Of a stretch of 45,379 bases of DNA, positions 7,430-16,509 are shown in pieces. The translations under genes were made by a program, and so were the position numbers. The stretch lies in contig DATLWR010000084.1 of the NCBI GenBank assembly GCA_035576205.1, forward strand, positions 1 through 45,379, written 5' to 3'. The notes under the pieces are model-generated. The model was not told the DNA's origin and searched no databases. It worked only from the letters and a program-made list of their open reading frames with translations. Source of the DNA: DATLWR01 sp035576205 (GTDB lineage: Bacteria; Pseudomonadota; Zetaproteobacteria; Mariprofundales; Mariprofundaceae). Position 1 is the stretch's first letter. Each line of letters starts with the position of its first letter.

Positions 7430-9763
7430 ATGCTCCGGTTCGGAATGAAAAAATCGTGGCGCGGCATGTTTGTGCTGGCGATATTGGTGATGCTCGGGGC
7501 TCAGTCTGCGGGTGCTGAAGATCTTCAGCGGGTCATTGCCATCGATGTGACCGGCAACCGCCATATCGAAAAAGAGACGATTCTCGACCGCGTGCGAAGC
7601 AAGATCGGCCAGCCGGTCGATCGCGCAACGATCAGCCGCGATGTCAAAAGACTTTATGATTCCGGTTTCTTTTCCGACGTGCAGGTCATCGGCCACAGGG
7701 GGGCGGACGGTGTGCGGCTCGAATACGCCGTACAGGAATATCCGCTGATCGGCAACGTGGAGCTCGTCGGCAACCATGAGGTGACATCCAAAGATCTCAA
7801 GGTGCGCCTGAAGCTGAAATCCGGCCAGGTATTCAGTCCCCTGAACGAGCGTTCCGATATCAACACCATCCGCAAGGGATATGTGAAGAAGGGCTATTAT
7901 CAGGTGGATGTGGATGTCGAACAGAAACCGCGTGGCGAGGGGATCGTCGATGTGGTGCTGCACGTCCATGAGGGCAAGGTGACCCGCATCAAGCGCATCC
8001 GCTTCATCGGCAACAAGGTATTCACAGACGACGACCTGCATGAGGTGATCGGCTCCCGGCAGTCGGATGCGATGACCTGGCTGACCGATCGTGATCTGTT
8101 CGATAAGAACCGCATGGATGCCGACAGTCAGATGCTGCTGCAGTATTATATGAACCGGGGCTATGTCGATGCCAAGGTGGAGTCCACGCTGGTCAGCCTG
8201 AGCGAGGACAAGTCGGGGTTTGACCTGACCTTTTCGCTGCAGGAGGGGGTACAATACCGTATCGGCAAGATCGAGCTGCAGGGTGACGTCGTGCCGGACG
8301 AGGCGACGCTCCGCAAGCTCGTGACGCTGGAGAGCGGCGATATCTATTCGCTGAGCGCAATGCAGAAAACAATCGAGGCACTGACCGAACGTGTGGGCGA
8401 CGAAGGTTATGCCTTTGCGACCGTCACACCGCTGTTTCACCGTGACATCGAATCCCGCATCGTCGATATCAGCTTCGATATCGAGAAGGGGCGCGAAGTC
8501 TATGTCGAGCGCATCGAGGTGGCCGGCAATGCCAAGACCGATGATTCGGTCGTGCGCCGGGAGATGCGCCAGGACGAGGGCGCGAGGTATTCGGCCAGCA
8601 AGGTCAGGCGCTCGAAAGAGCGGCTCAAGCGCATCGAATATTTCGACGACGTACGTGTGTCGTTGCCCAAGGGTTCGAACTCGCAGATGACCAAGATGCG
8701 GGTGGAGATCAACGAGAAAAAGAGCGGTTCGCTGCAGTTCGGTGTGGGTTATTCGCAGGTCGAGAAGCTTTTCTTTACGGCCAAGATCGATGAGAAGAAC
8801 CTGTTGGGCAAGGGTTACCGGGCTTCGCTGGATGGTACCTTCGGCGCCAAGACCCAGAACTACAATGTCGGCTTCACCGATCCGTACTTCATGGGTGAGG
8901 ATGTCAGCGCTTCGGTCGGTCTCTACAAGAGCCAGACCAACACCACGCAGGTTCAGCAGAATTACAACCAGGCCAATATCGGTGGCAATGTCGGCTTCGG
9001 GATCCCGCTGACGGAGCAGCTGACCTACAGCATCGGTTACAATTTCAATCGCACGACGTTGAGCAATATCCCAGCCACCGCCTCGATCGTCACCCAATCG
9101 CAGTCCGGCACGCATATGACGGGCGAAATCAGCAATTCGCTGACCTACGATTCGCGGGATCGGGTCGTCGCCCCGCATAACGGCCATATCGAACAGTTGA
9201 CTGCTTCCTATGCCGGTCTTGGCGGTAACGACCATTTCTATACGGCCAATGCCTCCTCATCGGTCTATTTCCCGTTCGGAAAGGACGAGGATTTCGTGCT
9301 CAGTCCGTCGCTGAATGTGGGTACGATCCGTCCGCAGAAGGGCTACCAGGTTCCACTTTACCGGCGTTTTTCGCTGGGTGGTGTCGGCAGCGTCCGGGGA
9401 TTCGACAGTTATGGCATTTCCGTGCGCGACCCGGTGACCAAGGAAGCGCTCGGTGGCGACAACATGGCCACGGCAAGGGTCAATCTATTCTTCCCCATTC
9501 CGTACATGCAGACGGCTGGCTTCCGCGGTGTGGCATTTGCCGATGCCGGTACGACATGGGGTAATGTTTCGGCAACCGTTGGCGCTACAACTCTGAACGT
9601 GACGGAACCATTTTCTTTTGCCAAGATTCGCGCTTCGCTGGGTTTCGGCATCGAATGGACATCGCCGGTTGGTCCGGTCGCCCTGGTGTGGGGGTTCCCG
9701 GTGCGAAGCCAGCCAGGGGATGTGAAGAGACAGTTTGAGTTCGCTCTGGGCGGACAATTTTAG
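7430..9763 (+). CDS. bamA: Outer membrane protein assembly factor BamA
   Basis: BamA (about 777 aa), the Omp85 insertase of the BAM complex in the outer membrane. A signal peptide (about 29 residues ending AGA before EDLQ) is followed by five POTRA domains (about residues 30-430) and a C-terminal 16-strand barrel; the lid-loop motif GSVRGFDSYG and the C-terminal aromatic residue of FALGGQF are present. The start ATG at 7430 has an AGGGGAT ribosome-binding site; ATG 7445 would still leave a signal peptide. rseP lies 14 bases upstream and skp 14 bases downstream, so protease, insertase and periplasmic chaperone are made together. Confidence 0.97.
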   Translation: MLRFGMKKSWRGMFVLAILVMLGAQSAGAEDLQRVIAIDVTGNRHIEKETILDRVRSKIGQPVDRATISRDVKRLYDSGFFSDVQVIGHRGADGVRLEYAVQEYPLIGNVELVGNHEVTSKDLKVRLKLKSGQVFSPLNERSDINTIRKGYVKKGYYQVDVDVEQKPRGEGIVDVVLHVHEGKVTRIKRIRFIGNKVFTDDDLHEVIGSRQSDAMTWLTDRDLFDKNRMDADSQMLLQYYMNRGYVDAKVESTLVSLSEDKSGFDLTFSLQEGVQYRIGKIELQGDVVPDEATLRKLVTLESGDIYSLSAMQKTIEALTERVGDEGYAFATVTPLFHRDIESRIVDISFDIEKGREVYVERIEVAGNAKTDDSVVRREMRQDEGARYSASKVRRSKERLKRIEYFDDVRVSLPKGSNSQMTKMRVEINEKKSGSLQFGVGYSQVEKLFFTAKIDEKNLLGKGYRASLDGTFGAKTQNYNVGFTDPYFMGEDVSASVGLYKSQTNTTQVQQNYNQANIGGNVGFGIPLTEQLTYSIGYNFNRTTLSNIPATASIVTQSQSGTHMTGEISNSLTYDSRDRVVAPHNGHIEQLTASYAGLGGNDHFYTANASSSVYFPFGKDEDFVLSPSLNVGTIRPQKGYQVPLYRRFSLGGVGSVRGFDSYGISVRDPVTKEALGGDNMATARVNLFFPIPYMQTAGFRGVAFADAGTTWGNVSATVGATTLNVTEPFSFAKIRASLGFGIEWTSPVGPVALVWGFPVRSQPGDVKRQFEFALGGQF

Positions 9764-9777
9764 GGGGATTCTGGAGA

Positions 9778-10302
9778 ATGATGATGCAGAGATATACAGG
9801 TGCAGTTCGCGGCATGGTGATTGCTGCCGCAATGATCGGTTATGCTGGGGTTGCTTGTGCCGGAGATATGAAAATCGGCTATGTCGATGTGAAGAGCGCC
9901 GTGGAGAACACGGCCGCTTATCAGGCGGGTCTGAAGAAGCTCGAGGCACTGAAGAACCAGAAACAGAAAGAACTCGATGCCATGAGCGCCAAGATCGACC
10001 AGGCGGAAAAGGACATCCTCGGCCAGTCAATGGCGATGTCCCCGGATCGCCTGGCTGCCAAGCAGCAGGATCTGAACGAGATGCGGAAGAACTACAACCG
10101 CACGCGGGATGACGCCAACGAAGAGCTGGCCACCGAAAAGAACCGTCTGGACATGAGTGTCGGCGCAAAGCTGCAGACCGTGCTGCAGGAGTTCGGCAAG
10201 GAGGGCGGCTTCGACATGATCCTGCCTCGCCCGGTAATGCTTTACGCCGATCCGAAATTCGATGTGACGGCAGAAATCACCAAGCGGCTGGACAAGAAAT
10301 AA
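9778..10302 (+). CDS. skp: Periplasmic chaperone Skp/OmpH
   Basis: Small periplasmic chaperone (up to 174 aa) that holds unfolded outer-membrane proteins on their way to BamA. A signal peptide ends near ACAG, then KIGYVDVKSAVENTAAYQAG matches the OmpH/HlpA family start, followed by a long Lys/Glu/Gln-rich helical tentacle region (about 50-130). Three consecutive ATGs (9778, 9781, 9784) are possible starts: GGAG at 9773-9776 best suits 9784, the AGGGGG further up suits 9778. Position between bamA and lpxD is the classic one. Confidence 0.92.
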   Translation: MMMQRYTGAVRGMVIAAAMIGYAGVACAGDMKIGYVDVKSAVENTAAYQAGLKKLEALKNQKQKELDAMSAKIDQAEKDILGQSMAMSPDRLAAKQQDLNEMRKNYNRTRDDANEELATEKNRLDMSVGAKLQTVLQEFGKEGGFDMILPRPVMLYADPKFDVTAEITKRLDKK

Positions 10303-10306
10303 TCCC

Positions 10307-11314
10307 ATGGCCGGCGATCTCTTGACCCTTCAGGAGGTCGCCGCATTGGTGGGCGGCGATCTTGAGGGGAATGCCGATCCCAAGCTTGCGATCGTTGGTG
10401 TGAATGCGCTGCTGGAAGCGGATGCACAGCAGGTTTCTTTTCTCGCCAACCCTAAATACAAGACCGATATGGCCAACAGCAAGGCTGCCGCTGTGCTGCT
10501 CGGCAGGAAGGAAGAGGCGGTTCCTGCTTCCAGAGCCGTGATCCGGGTCGATGATCCCTATCTTTCATTTGCATTGCTGCAGCGGCATTTTCATCCGGCG
10601 CCTGTGGCGACCGGTCTGCGCCATGGCACGGCGGCGATTGCCGCGTCGGCGAATCTTGCCGATGACGTTGATGTAGGGCCACAGGCGGTGATTGGCGAGG
10701 GTGTGCGGATCGGGGCAGGTTCGATCGTCGGTGCCGGCTGCGTGATTGGCGACAATGCGGTGATAGGTGCAGCATGCCTGCTTCACCCGCGCAGCGTCGT
10801 GGCTGCCGATTGCGTATTGAAGGACCGGGTCATTTTGCAGGCCGGTGCGGTGATCGGTTCCGACGGATTCGGCTATGCATGGTCGGGACGCGAGCATGTG
10901 AAAATTCCGCAGGTCGGCCGCGTGGTCCTGGAAGAGGACGTGGAGATCGGGGCGAATAGCTGTATCGATCGTGGCGCTATCGGTGATACGGTGATCGGCA
11001 GGGGAGTGAAGCTGGATAACCTGATCCAGATCGGCCACAACGTGCAGATCGGCGCCTACAGTATCATGGCGAGCCAGGTCGGCATTTCCGGCTCGACACA
11101 TGTCGGCCGCGGTTGCCAGATCGGCGGCCAGGCCGGCATCGCCGGCCATCTGCATATCGCCGACGGCTGCAAGCTGGCTGCCCGCACGGGGGTAATGGGC
11201 GACCTGGAAACCGGCGGCACCTATGCCGGCATGCCGGCCATACCGCACCGGCTGTGGCTGCGTGTTTCGGCACTGCTGATAAAGCTGCCGGAATTGATCA
11301 AAGGGCTTCGTTAA
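10307..11314 (+). CDS. lpxD: UDP-3-O-(3-hydroxyacyl)glucosamine N-acyltransferase
   Basis: LpxD (335 aa) adds the second 3-hydroxyacyl chain, from acyl-ACP, to UDP-3-O-acyl-GlcN in lipid A synthesis. An N-terminal uridine-binding domain (about 1-100) is followed by many hexapeptide repeats forming a left-handed beta helix (about 105-300); the likely catalytic His244 lies in QIGHNVQIG, and GSDGFGYAW is the conserved loop before it. The ATG lies four bases after skp, with only a weak ribosome-binding site, so translation is probably coupled. Confidence 0.96.
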   Translation: MAGDLLTLQEVAALVGGDLEGNADPKLAIVGVNALLEADAQQVSFLANPKYKTDMANSKAAAVLLGRKEEAVPASRAVIRVDDPYLSFALLQRHFHPAPVATGLRHGTAAIAASANLADDVDVGPQAVIGEGVRIGAGSIVGAGCVIGDNAVIGAACLLHPRSVVAADCVLKDRVILQAGAVIGSDGFGYAWSGREHVKIPQVGRVVLEEDVEIGANSCIDRGAIGDTVIGRGVKLDNLIQIGHNVQIGAYSIMASQVGISGSTHVGRGCQIGGQAGIAGHLHIADGCKLAARTGVMGDLETGGTYAGMPAIPHRLWLRVSALLIKLPELIKGLR

Positions 11315-11321
11315 CCGAAGC
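11305..11321 (+). other. Small stem-loop at the lpxD stop codon
   Basis: GCTTCG and CGAAGC (6 bp) flank a TTAAC loop that contains part of the lpxD stop codon. There is no T-run, so this is not an intrinsic terminator. It may be an mRNA processing or stability element, or chance. Confidence 0.3.
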
Positions 11322-11341
11322 GGGGGAGTAAGGAGAGTTCT

Positions 11342-11788
11342 ATGGGCATGTTATCGATCGACGACATCATGGCACGGTTGCCGCACCGGTATCCGTTTCT
11401 GCTGATCGATCGCATTCTCGATTTCGAGCCGGACGTTTCGATCCGTGCATTGAAAAACGTGACGATCAACGAGCCGCAGTTCACCGGTCACTTCCCGGGC
11501 CACCCGGTCATGCCGGGCGTGCTTCTGGTTGAGGCGATGGCCCAGGCGGGCGGTGTGCTGGCTTTCCAGTCGGCCGAGCCGGAACGCGAATACCTGGTCT
11601 ATTTTACCGGCATCGACGAGGTCCGATTCCGCAAGCCCGTCAGGCCCGGAGATCAGGTGATCTTCCAGCTGACCTGCCTGCGTCGCCGCGGCCACATGTG
11701 GAAATTCAAGGGCGAAGCCTATGTCGACGATGTGCTGGTCTGCGAGGGTACGCTGATGGCGACGCTGGTTCCCAAGGATGAAGTATGA
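11342..11788 (+). CDS. fabZ: 3-hydroxyacyl-ACP dehydratase FabZ
   Basis: Hot-dog-fold dehydratase (148 aa) of fatty acid elongation; it competes with LpxA and LpxD for 3-hydroxyacyl-ACP, which explains its placement between them. LPHRYPFLLIDRI is at the N-terminus, and the active-site segment TGHFPGHPVMPGVLLVEAMA carries catalytic His50 and Glu64 with the usual spacing. A clear AAGGAGAG site precedes the ATG. Its stop overlaps the lpxA start (ATGA). Confidence 0.97.
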   Translation: MGMLSIDDIMARLPHRYPFLLIDRILDFEPDVSIRALKNVTINEPQFTGHFPGHPVMPGVLLVEAMAQAGGVLAFQSAEPEREYLVYFTGIDEVRFRKPVRPGDQVIFQLTCLRRRGHMWKFKGEAYVDDVLVCEGTLMATLVPKDEV

Positions 11789-12600
11789 GCGTAACCGTTC
11801 ATTCCACAGCCATTGTTGATCCGAAGGCCAGGCTGGGCAGCGGGGTCGTTGTCGGCCCCTATTCGATCATCGGCCCGGATGTGGAGATCGGCGATGGCTG
11901 CGAGCTGATTTCGCATGTCGTGGTAACCGGCCATACCCGGCTGGGTGCCAATAACCGGATATTTCCCTTCGCCAGTATCGGCCACCAGCCGCAGGACCTG
12001 AAATACCATGGCGAACCTTCCGAGGTCATCATCGGAGACAATAACGTCATCCGCGAAAACGTAACCATCAATCCCGGCACCGAAGGCGGCGGCATGCTGA
12101 CCCGGCTCGGCAACGGCAATCTGCTGATGGCCTATGCGCATGTGGCACACGACTGTCTGGTCGGTGACGGCGCGATCCTGGCCAACAACGCCACGCTTGC
12201 CGGCCATGTCGAGGTCCACGACGGCGCCATCATCGGTGGTCTGACTGCCGTGCACCAGTTCGTTCGCGTCGGTAAGTTCTGTATGATCGGCGGCATGTCG
12301 GCGGTGCACAAGGATGTGCCGCCATATTGCATGCTGAAGGGTGGCTACCATGCCGCGGTGCGCGGCCTGAATCTGGTCGGGCTGCGGCGGCGCGGCTTCA
12401 GTGCCGAGTCGATTCGTCGCCTGAAAGAGATCTACCGCCTGCTGCTGCAAGCCGAAGGCAAGCTGGAAAGCCGCCTGCAGGAGGCCGACAAAGTGGCCGC
12501 TGACGATCCGAATGCCCGCCATATGGTCGATTTTGTCCGCAATTCGCGCCGCGGCATCACGTTGCATCGCCGGGATACGATGGAAGCCGAGGACGAATGA
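11785..12600 (+). CDS. lpxA: UDP-N-acetylglucosamine acyltransferase
   Basis: LpxA (271 aa), the first enzyme of lipid A synthesis, transfers a 3-hydroxyacyl chain from ACP to UDP-GlcNAc. Hexapeptide repeats fill residues about 5-185; the catalytic His is His122 in AYAHVAHDC, and the C-terminal helical domain begins near GLRRRGFS. The residue equivalent to E. coli Gly173, which sets acyl length, is also Gly (Gly170 in IGGMSAV), consistent with a long (C14-like) chain rather than C10; this is an inference from family knowledge. It overlaps fabZ and lpxI by four bases each. Confidence 0.97.
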   Translation: MSVTVHSTAIVDPKARLGSGVVVGPYSIIGPDVEIGDGCELISHVVVTGHTRLGANNRIFPFASIGHQPQDLKYHGEPSEVIIGDNNVIRENVTINPGTEGGGMLTRLGNGNLLMAYAHVAHDCLVGDGAILANNATLAGHVEVHDGAIIGGLTAVHQFVRVGKFCMIGGMSAVHKDVPPYCMLKGGYHAAVRGLNLVGLRRRGFSAESIRRLKEIYRLLLQAEGKLESRLQEADKVAADDPNARHMVDFVRNSRRGITLHRRDTMEAEDE

Positions 12601-13427
12601 GTGCCGGAAAACGTATCGGCCTGATCGCCGGTTACGGGCATTTTCCTCTTGAGCTGGCTGCAGCCCTGAATGCGCAGGGTTTCGAGGTGCATGCCGTGGC
12701 GGCCCGCGAGGAGACCTTTCCCGAAATCGAGCAACTGACCGCTTCGACCTGCTGGCTGCATGTCGGACAGATCGGTGGCATGATCAAGGCCTTCAGGAAT
12801 GCGGGCGTCAGCGAGGTGGTGATGGCCGGCAAGGTCCGCAAGCTGCACCTGTTCCGCAATTTCCGCCCTGACCTGACGGCCCTGAAAGGGCTGATGCGGC
12901 TGAAAGACCGTCGTGATGACTCGATCCTGCTCACCATTACCGATCTGCTTGCCGAAGGCGGGCTGACATTGCTGCCCCAAACCCAATATGCCGGCGACAT
13001 GCTGGCTGCCAGCGGCCCGATTGCTGGTCCTTCGGCAGCCAAATGCCAGGCCGATATCGATTTCGGTTTTTCACAGGCCAAGGGTATTGCCGGCATGGAT
13101 ATCGGCCAGACCGTCGTGGTGCAGGATCAGGCGGTGCTTGCCGTCGAGGCGATCGAAGGTACCGATGAAGCGATACGCCGCGGCGGCGCTCTCGGCAGCG
13201 GCAAGGCGGTTGTCGTCAAGGTGGCCAAGCCCGAGCAGGATCTGCGCTTTGACGTACCGGCAGTCGGCCCGGACACCCTGCAGGTGATGCGGGAGGCAGG
13301 CTGCAAGGTGCTGGCGGTGGAGAGTGGCCTAACCCTCATTATCGAGCGCCAGCGCTTTGCCATGCTGGCAAAGGAATACGGCATCGCGGTGGTCGGCGTT
13401 GACGGATCCGGTTCAGCAACCGACTGA
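12597..13427 (+). CDS. lpxI: UDP-2,3-diacylglucosamine diphosphatase LpxI
   Basis: LpxI (DUF1009 family, 276 aa) hydrolyses UDP-2,3-diacylglucosamine to lipid X and UMP. It replaces the unrelated LpxH of E. coli and attacks the other phosphate. Seen here: N-terminal IGLIAGYGHFPLELA, VMAGKVRK, and the C-terminal block KVAKPEQDLRFDVPAVGPDT with AGCKVLAVESGLTLI, all typical of the family. It sits in place between lpxA and lpxB, as in alphaproteobacteria and other LpxI users. The 3' end overlaps the probable lpxB start. Confidence 0.95.
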   Translation: MSAGKRIGLIAGYGHFPLELAAALNAQGFEVHAVAAREETFPEIEQLTASTCWLHVGQIGGMIKAFRNAGVSEVVMAGKVRKLHLFRNFRPDLTALKGLMRLKDRRDDSILLTITDLLAEGGLTLLPQTQYAGDMLAASGPIAGPSAAKCQADIDFGFSQAKGIAGMDIGQTVVVQDQAVLAVEAIEGTDEAIRRGGALGSGKAVVVKVAKPEQDLRFDVPAVGPDTLQVMREAGCKVLAVESGLTLIIERQRFAMLAKEYGIAVVGVDGSGSATD

Positions 13428-14562
13428 GCGGCAGCTGCACCGCATCTTTGTCAGTGCCGGCGAGGTTTCCGGTGACATGCATGCAGCCGGTGTCGTGGAA
13501 GCGCTGTTGACCCGCTTTCCCGCCGCAAAGGTCTCCGGCATCGCCGGGCCGGCCATGCAGCGGGCGGGCTGCGAGGTGCTGCAGCCGATGGGCAGCCTGA
13601 ACGTCATGGGGCTTGGCGATGTGCTCAAGGCGTTGCCGCGCATCCGGCGCATCGAGCGTGAGATTCTCGACTGGTGCGAGAAGAACCGGCCCGAGGTTGC
13701 CATCCTGGTCGACTTTCCGGGTTTTCATATGCGGCTCGGCCGCAAGCTTCGCGATATGGGGATTCCGGTCCTGCAATACATCGCCCCGAAGCTCTGGGCC
13801 TGGGGTGCCTGGCGGGCTTCAAAGCTGGCCCGGTCACAGGACCGTCTGGCCTGTATCTTCCCGTTCGAGACCGAATGGTTCGCCGGCAGAGGCATCGCTA
13901 CCGAATATGTCGGTAACCCGAGTGCCTATGCCTGTCGCAGCGGCTGGAGCAATGGCGAGCTGAAGGCGCGGCTGGGATTGCCGGAACAGACTCCGCTATT
14001 GGCGTTGCTGCCTGGCAGCAGGAAAAGCGAGCTTGCCGTGCATGTGCCGCTGCTTGCCGAGGCCTGGCTGAGGGTGAGACAGCAGATGCCGCAAGCGCGT
14101 TGCATGGTGACGCTGGCGCCGGGGGTGCAGCCGGCCGATGTGCAGCCGTTGGTCGATGCCGGGGCGCTACTGCTCGAGCGGAACAGCGAGGGATACGCCT
14201 TGCGCGCCGATGCCGCTATCGCCGTCTCCGGGACAGCCACTCTCGAACTGGCGCTTTGGGATGTGCCGACCGTGCTGGTTTATCGATCCTCTCCTGTATG
14301 GATGTTTCTGGCCCGCAAGCTCGTGCGGCTCAATTGCGCGGGGCTCGCCAATATCCTGCTAGGCGATAGGCCGGTGATGCCGGAGCTGATTCAGGCCGAC
14401 TGCACGGTCGAACGGATGGTTGATGAAGTCATGCCATTGCTACGTGACGAGGCTGCGGCTGCCCAGCAAAAGAGCGCCTTTGCGCGCCTGCGGGAGATGC
14501 TCGGCGGCGGTGACCCCGCCGAATCGGTTGCGGAACTGGCGACCGGACTGGCCTGCCACTAG
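13399..14562 (+). CDS. lpxB: Lipid A disaccharide synthase
   Basis: LpxB (GT19, about 387 aa) joins lipid X to UDP-diacylglucosamine. The conserved N-terminus RIFVSAGEVSGDMHAAG, then GIAGPAM, NVMGLGDVLKALP, LVDFPGFHMRL, YIAPKLWAWG, LLPGSRKSE and the C-terminal SGTATLELAL block are all present. The start is uncertain: TTG 13399 puts 14 residues before RIFVSAG and overlaps lpxI by 29 bases; an ATG at 13357 would add unconserved residues that are out-of-frame lpxI sequence. This is the last gene of the 14-kb run; no terminator hairpin follows it, but a new promoter starts within 25 bases. Confidence 0.93.
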   Translation: MTDPVQQPTERQLHRIFVSAGEVSGDMHAAGVVEALLTRFPAAKVSGIAGPAMQRAGCEVLQPMGSLNVMGLGDVLKALPRIRRIEREILDWCEKNRPEVAILVDFPGFHMRLGRKLRDMGIPVLQYIAPKLWAWGAWRASKLARSQDRLACIFPFETEWFAGRGIATEYVGNPSAYACRSGWSNGELKARLGLPEQTPLLALLPGSRKSELAVHVPLLAEAWLRVRQQMPQARCMVTLAPGVQPADVQPLVDAGALLLERNSEGYALRADAAIAVSGTATLELALWDVPTVLVYRSSPVWMFLARKLVRLNCAGLANILLGDRPVMPELIQADCTVERMVDEVMPLLRDEAAAAQQKSAFARLREMLGGGDPAESVAELATGLACH

Positions 14563-14584
14563 CCGTAGTTGCTGCAAGCCCTGC

Positions 14585-14612
14585 TTGACCCCATATCGTC
14601 AATATCCATAAT
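14585..14612 (+). promoter_or_regulatory. Sigma70 promoter for the DUF177-rpmF-plsX-fab operon
   Basis: TTGACC (14585-14590) and CATAAT (14607-14612) are separated by 16 bases; each box matches consensus at 5 of 6 positions. Transcription would start near 14619, about 26 bases before the first ATG of the fatty-acid operon. It lies directly after lpxB. Confidence 0.7.
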
Positions 14613-14644
14613 GCGCGCCTCGGCTTCGGCCTGCATGGAGGTGC

Positions 14645-15184
14645 ATGGTGCATCGGCAATGGATTGTGACATTGCGGGACTTGCCGGATGCAGGCAGAGA
14701 GTGGGATGTCAGCGTACCCAGAAGTGTGCTCGGCAATCCGGACGAGGGCTCTGTCGAGCCGTTGCCGGATTTGTGCGAGGATGCCCGCTGGCAGCTGGCA
14801 ATCGTCCGCAAGGGTGATGTCTATCGCCTGACCGGCCACTGGCAGGCGGTGCTGCGCCGTGAGTGCTCCCGCTGCAATGCGGCATTCGACTGGCATGTCG
14901 ATGGTAAGACGGAACGCGATTTCCGTCTGGGCGGCAGGCCGGGAGAATCGGCCGAAGAGGGCAGCGAATGCGAATGGCTCGAGGCTCCCGGAGAGATCGA
15001 CCTGCTCGATATCCTGCGTGAGGATATCTGGCTGGCCTGGAAGCCCGAGGTGGTATGCAGCGAAGGCTGCAAAGGTTTGTGTGCACAATGCGGCCATGAT
15101 CTGAATCAGGGGCCGTGCGGCTGCACAAAGGATGATGCAACGCATCCGTTTGCGATTTTGCGCCAGCTGAAGCCGGGTGCATGA
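14645..15184 (+). CDS. yceD: DUF177 (YceD) family protein, 23S rRNA accumulation
   Basis: A 179-aa YceD/DUF177 protein. The family is linked to 23S rRNA accumulation and nearly always sits just before rpmF, as here. Four cysteine pairs suggest a zinc site: ECSRCNAAF (about residues 78-86) and, near the C-terminus, CSEGCKGLCAQCGHDLNQGP followed by CGC. GGAGGTG lies close to both ATG 14645 and GTG 14648, and the spacing fits the GTG slightly better. It is the first gene behind the promoter at 14585. The exact molecular activity of the family is not firmly known. Confidence 0.88.
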   Translation: MVHRQWIVTLRDLPDAGREWDVSVPRSVLGNPDEGSVEPLPDLCEDARWQLAIVRKGDVYRLTGHWQAVLRRECSRCNAAFDWHVDGKTERDFRLGGRPGESAEEGSECEWLEAPGEIDLLDILREDIWLAWKPEVVCSEGCKGLCAQCGHDLNQGPCGCTKDDATHPFAILRQLKPGA

Positions 15185-15222
15185 ATTTTAGATTTCGCCT
15201 TCAGGTGAAAGGAGTGTAGGAA

Positions 15223-15405
15223 ATGGCAGTTCCAAAGAGAAAGACCAGCAAGTCCAAGCGCAATATGCGTCGTGCACACGACCAGATCGTGCCGGCCGGC
15301 ATGAGCGAGTGCCCGGAATGCGGTGAAATGATGCGTCCGCATCATGCCTGCCCGCATTGCGGTGCTTACAAAGGCCGCCAGGTTGTGGCAGCCAACGAGG
15401 AATAA
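15223..15405 (+). CDS. rpmF: 50S ribosomal protein L32
   Basis: L32 (60 aa) begins MAVPKRKTSKSKRNMRRAHD, the standard start. The zinc-ribbon cysteines CPEC (32-35) and CPHC (about 45-48) are both intact, so this is the zinc-binding (C+) form. A GAAAGGAG-type ribosome-binding site precedes it. Placement between DUF177 and plsX is the widely conserved arrangement coupling ribosome and membrane lipid supply. A weak 6-bp hairpin (TGTTTC/GAAACA, 15418-15438) follows it, without a T-run. Confidence 0.98.
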   Translation: MAVPKRKTSKSKRNMRRAHDQIVPAGMSECPECGEMMRPHHACPHCGAYKGRQVVAANEE

Positions 15406-15474
15406 TCCGACCCTGTCTGTTTCTTCCATACGGAAACACCCAGATTGTCTGATCTGATACCTGTCAATTCGACG

Positions 15475-16509
15475 ATGGTTGAAGCATCGGCCGCACGCGA
15501 AGTCCGCATTCTTGTGGACGGTCACGGTGGTGACCATGCGCCGGCCGTTGTGCTTGATGCCATGCGCCTGCTGCTTGGCCGTCCGTCGGTAGCTTCCGTG
15601 CGGCTTGGAGTGGTAGGTCTGGTGGCTGAGTTGCAGCCGATGCTGAAGCAGCGGGGGCTCGAGGGCCGCGTCGATCTGGTTCCGGCCAGTGAGGTGATTG
15701 CGATGTGCGATTCGCCGTCGGTTGCCTTGCGCCGCAAGAAGGATTCCTCCATTCATGTCGGCGCCCGCATGGTGCGCGACGGCGAATGGGACGCTTTCGT
15801 CAGTGCCGGCAATACCGGCGCGCTGATGGCGATCTCTAAGCTTATCCTGAAGACTTTGAACGGCATCGATCGCCCGGCTATCGCCTCGATGGTGCCGGCT
15901 TACCGTGGTGGACGGACGCTGTTTCTCGATGTCGGTGCCAATGTCGATTGCACCTCCGATCATCTGATGCAGTTCGCGCTGATGGGCTCCTGCTACATGC
16001 AGGCGGCGGAAGGCGTGGCCGAACCGCGTATCGGCTTGCTGAATATCGGTAGCGAAGAGATCAAGGGTACCGACGTCATCAAGCTGACGGCGGCGGAGCT
16101 GGCCGAGTCGGATCTCAATTTCATCGGCAATGTCGAAGGCACCGATATCTTCTCGGATGAAGTCGATGTCGTGGTCTGCGATGGCTTCGTCGGCAACGTG
16201 GCACTGAAGACCATGGAGGGTACGGCGCGCTTCCTGGCGTACAACATGCGCGAGGAGCTGACTGCCGACATGGTCGCCAAGACCGGTGCGCTGATCGCCC
16301 GCAAGGCGCTGCACCGTTTTAAGGACAAGGTAAACCCTGGCAAGTACAATGGCGCGCCGCTGCTGGGCCTGAACGGCATCGTCGTGAAGAGCCATGGCTC
16401 GGCCGATGCCGAGGGGCTGGCCAATGCTATCGACGTGGCCCGCCGGGAAGTGGCTGCCGACCTGCTCGGCCGTATCAGTGCCTCGTTGCAGGAGTGGATG
16501 GTCGCATGA
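15475..16509 (+). CDS. plsX: Phosphate acyltransferase PlsX
   Basis: PlsX (about 344 aa) makes acyl-phosphate from acyl-ACP for phospholipid synthesis by PlsY. Core motifs: ILVDGHGGDHAP (usually DAMGGD), SAGNTGALM, LDVGANVDC, LLNIGSEEIKG, VCDGFVGNVALKTMEG and YNGAPLLGLNGIVVKSHG. The start is ambiguous: ATG 15475 gives the usual short N-terminus but has no clear ribosome-binding site; TTG 15445 would add ten residues and has a weak GGAAA upstream. The stop overlaps the fabH start (ATGA). Confidence 0.93.
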   Translation: MVEASAAREVRILVDGHGGDHAPAVVLDAMRLLLGRPSVASVRLGVVGLVAELQPMLKQRGLEGRVDLVPASEVIAMCDSPSVALRRKKDSSIHVGARMVRDGEWDAFVSAGNTGALMAISKLILKTLNGIDRPAIASMVPAYRGGRTLFLDVGANVDCTSDHLMQFALMGSCYMQAAEGVAEPRIGLLNIGSEEIKGTDVIKLTAAELAESDLNFIGNVEGTDIFSDEVDVVVCDGFVGNVALKTMEGTARFLAYNMREELTADMVAKTGALIARKALHRFKDKVNPGKYNGAPLLGLNGIVVKSHGSADAEGLANAIDVARREVAADLLGRISASLQEWMVA

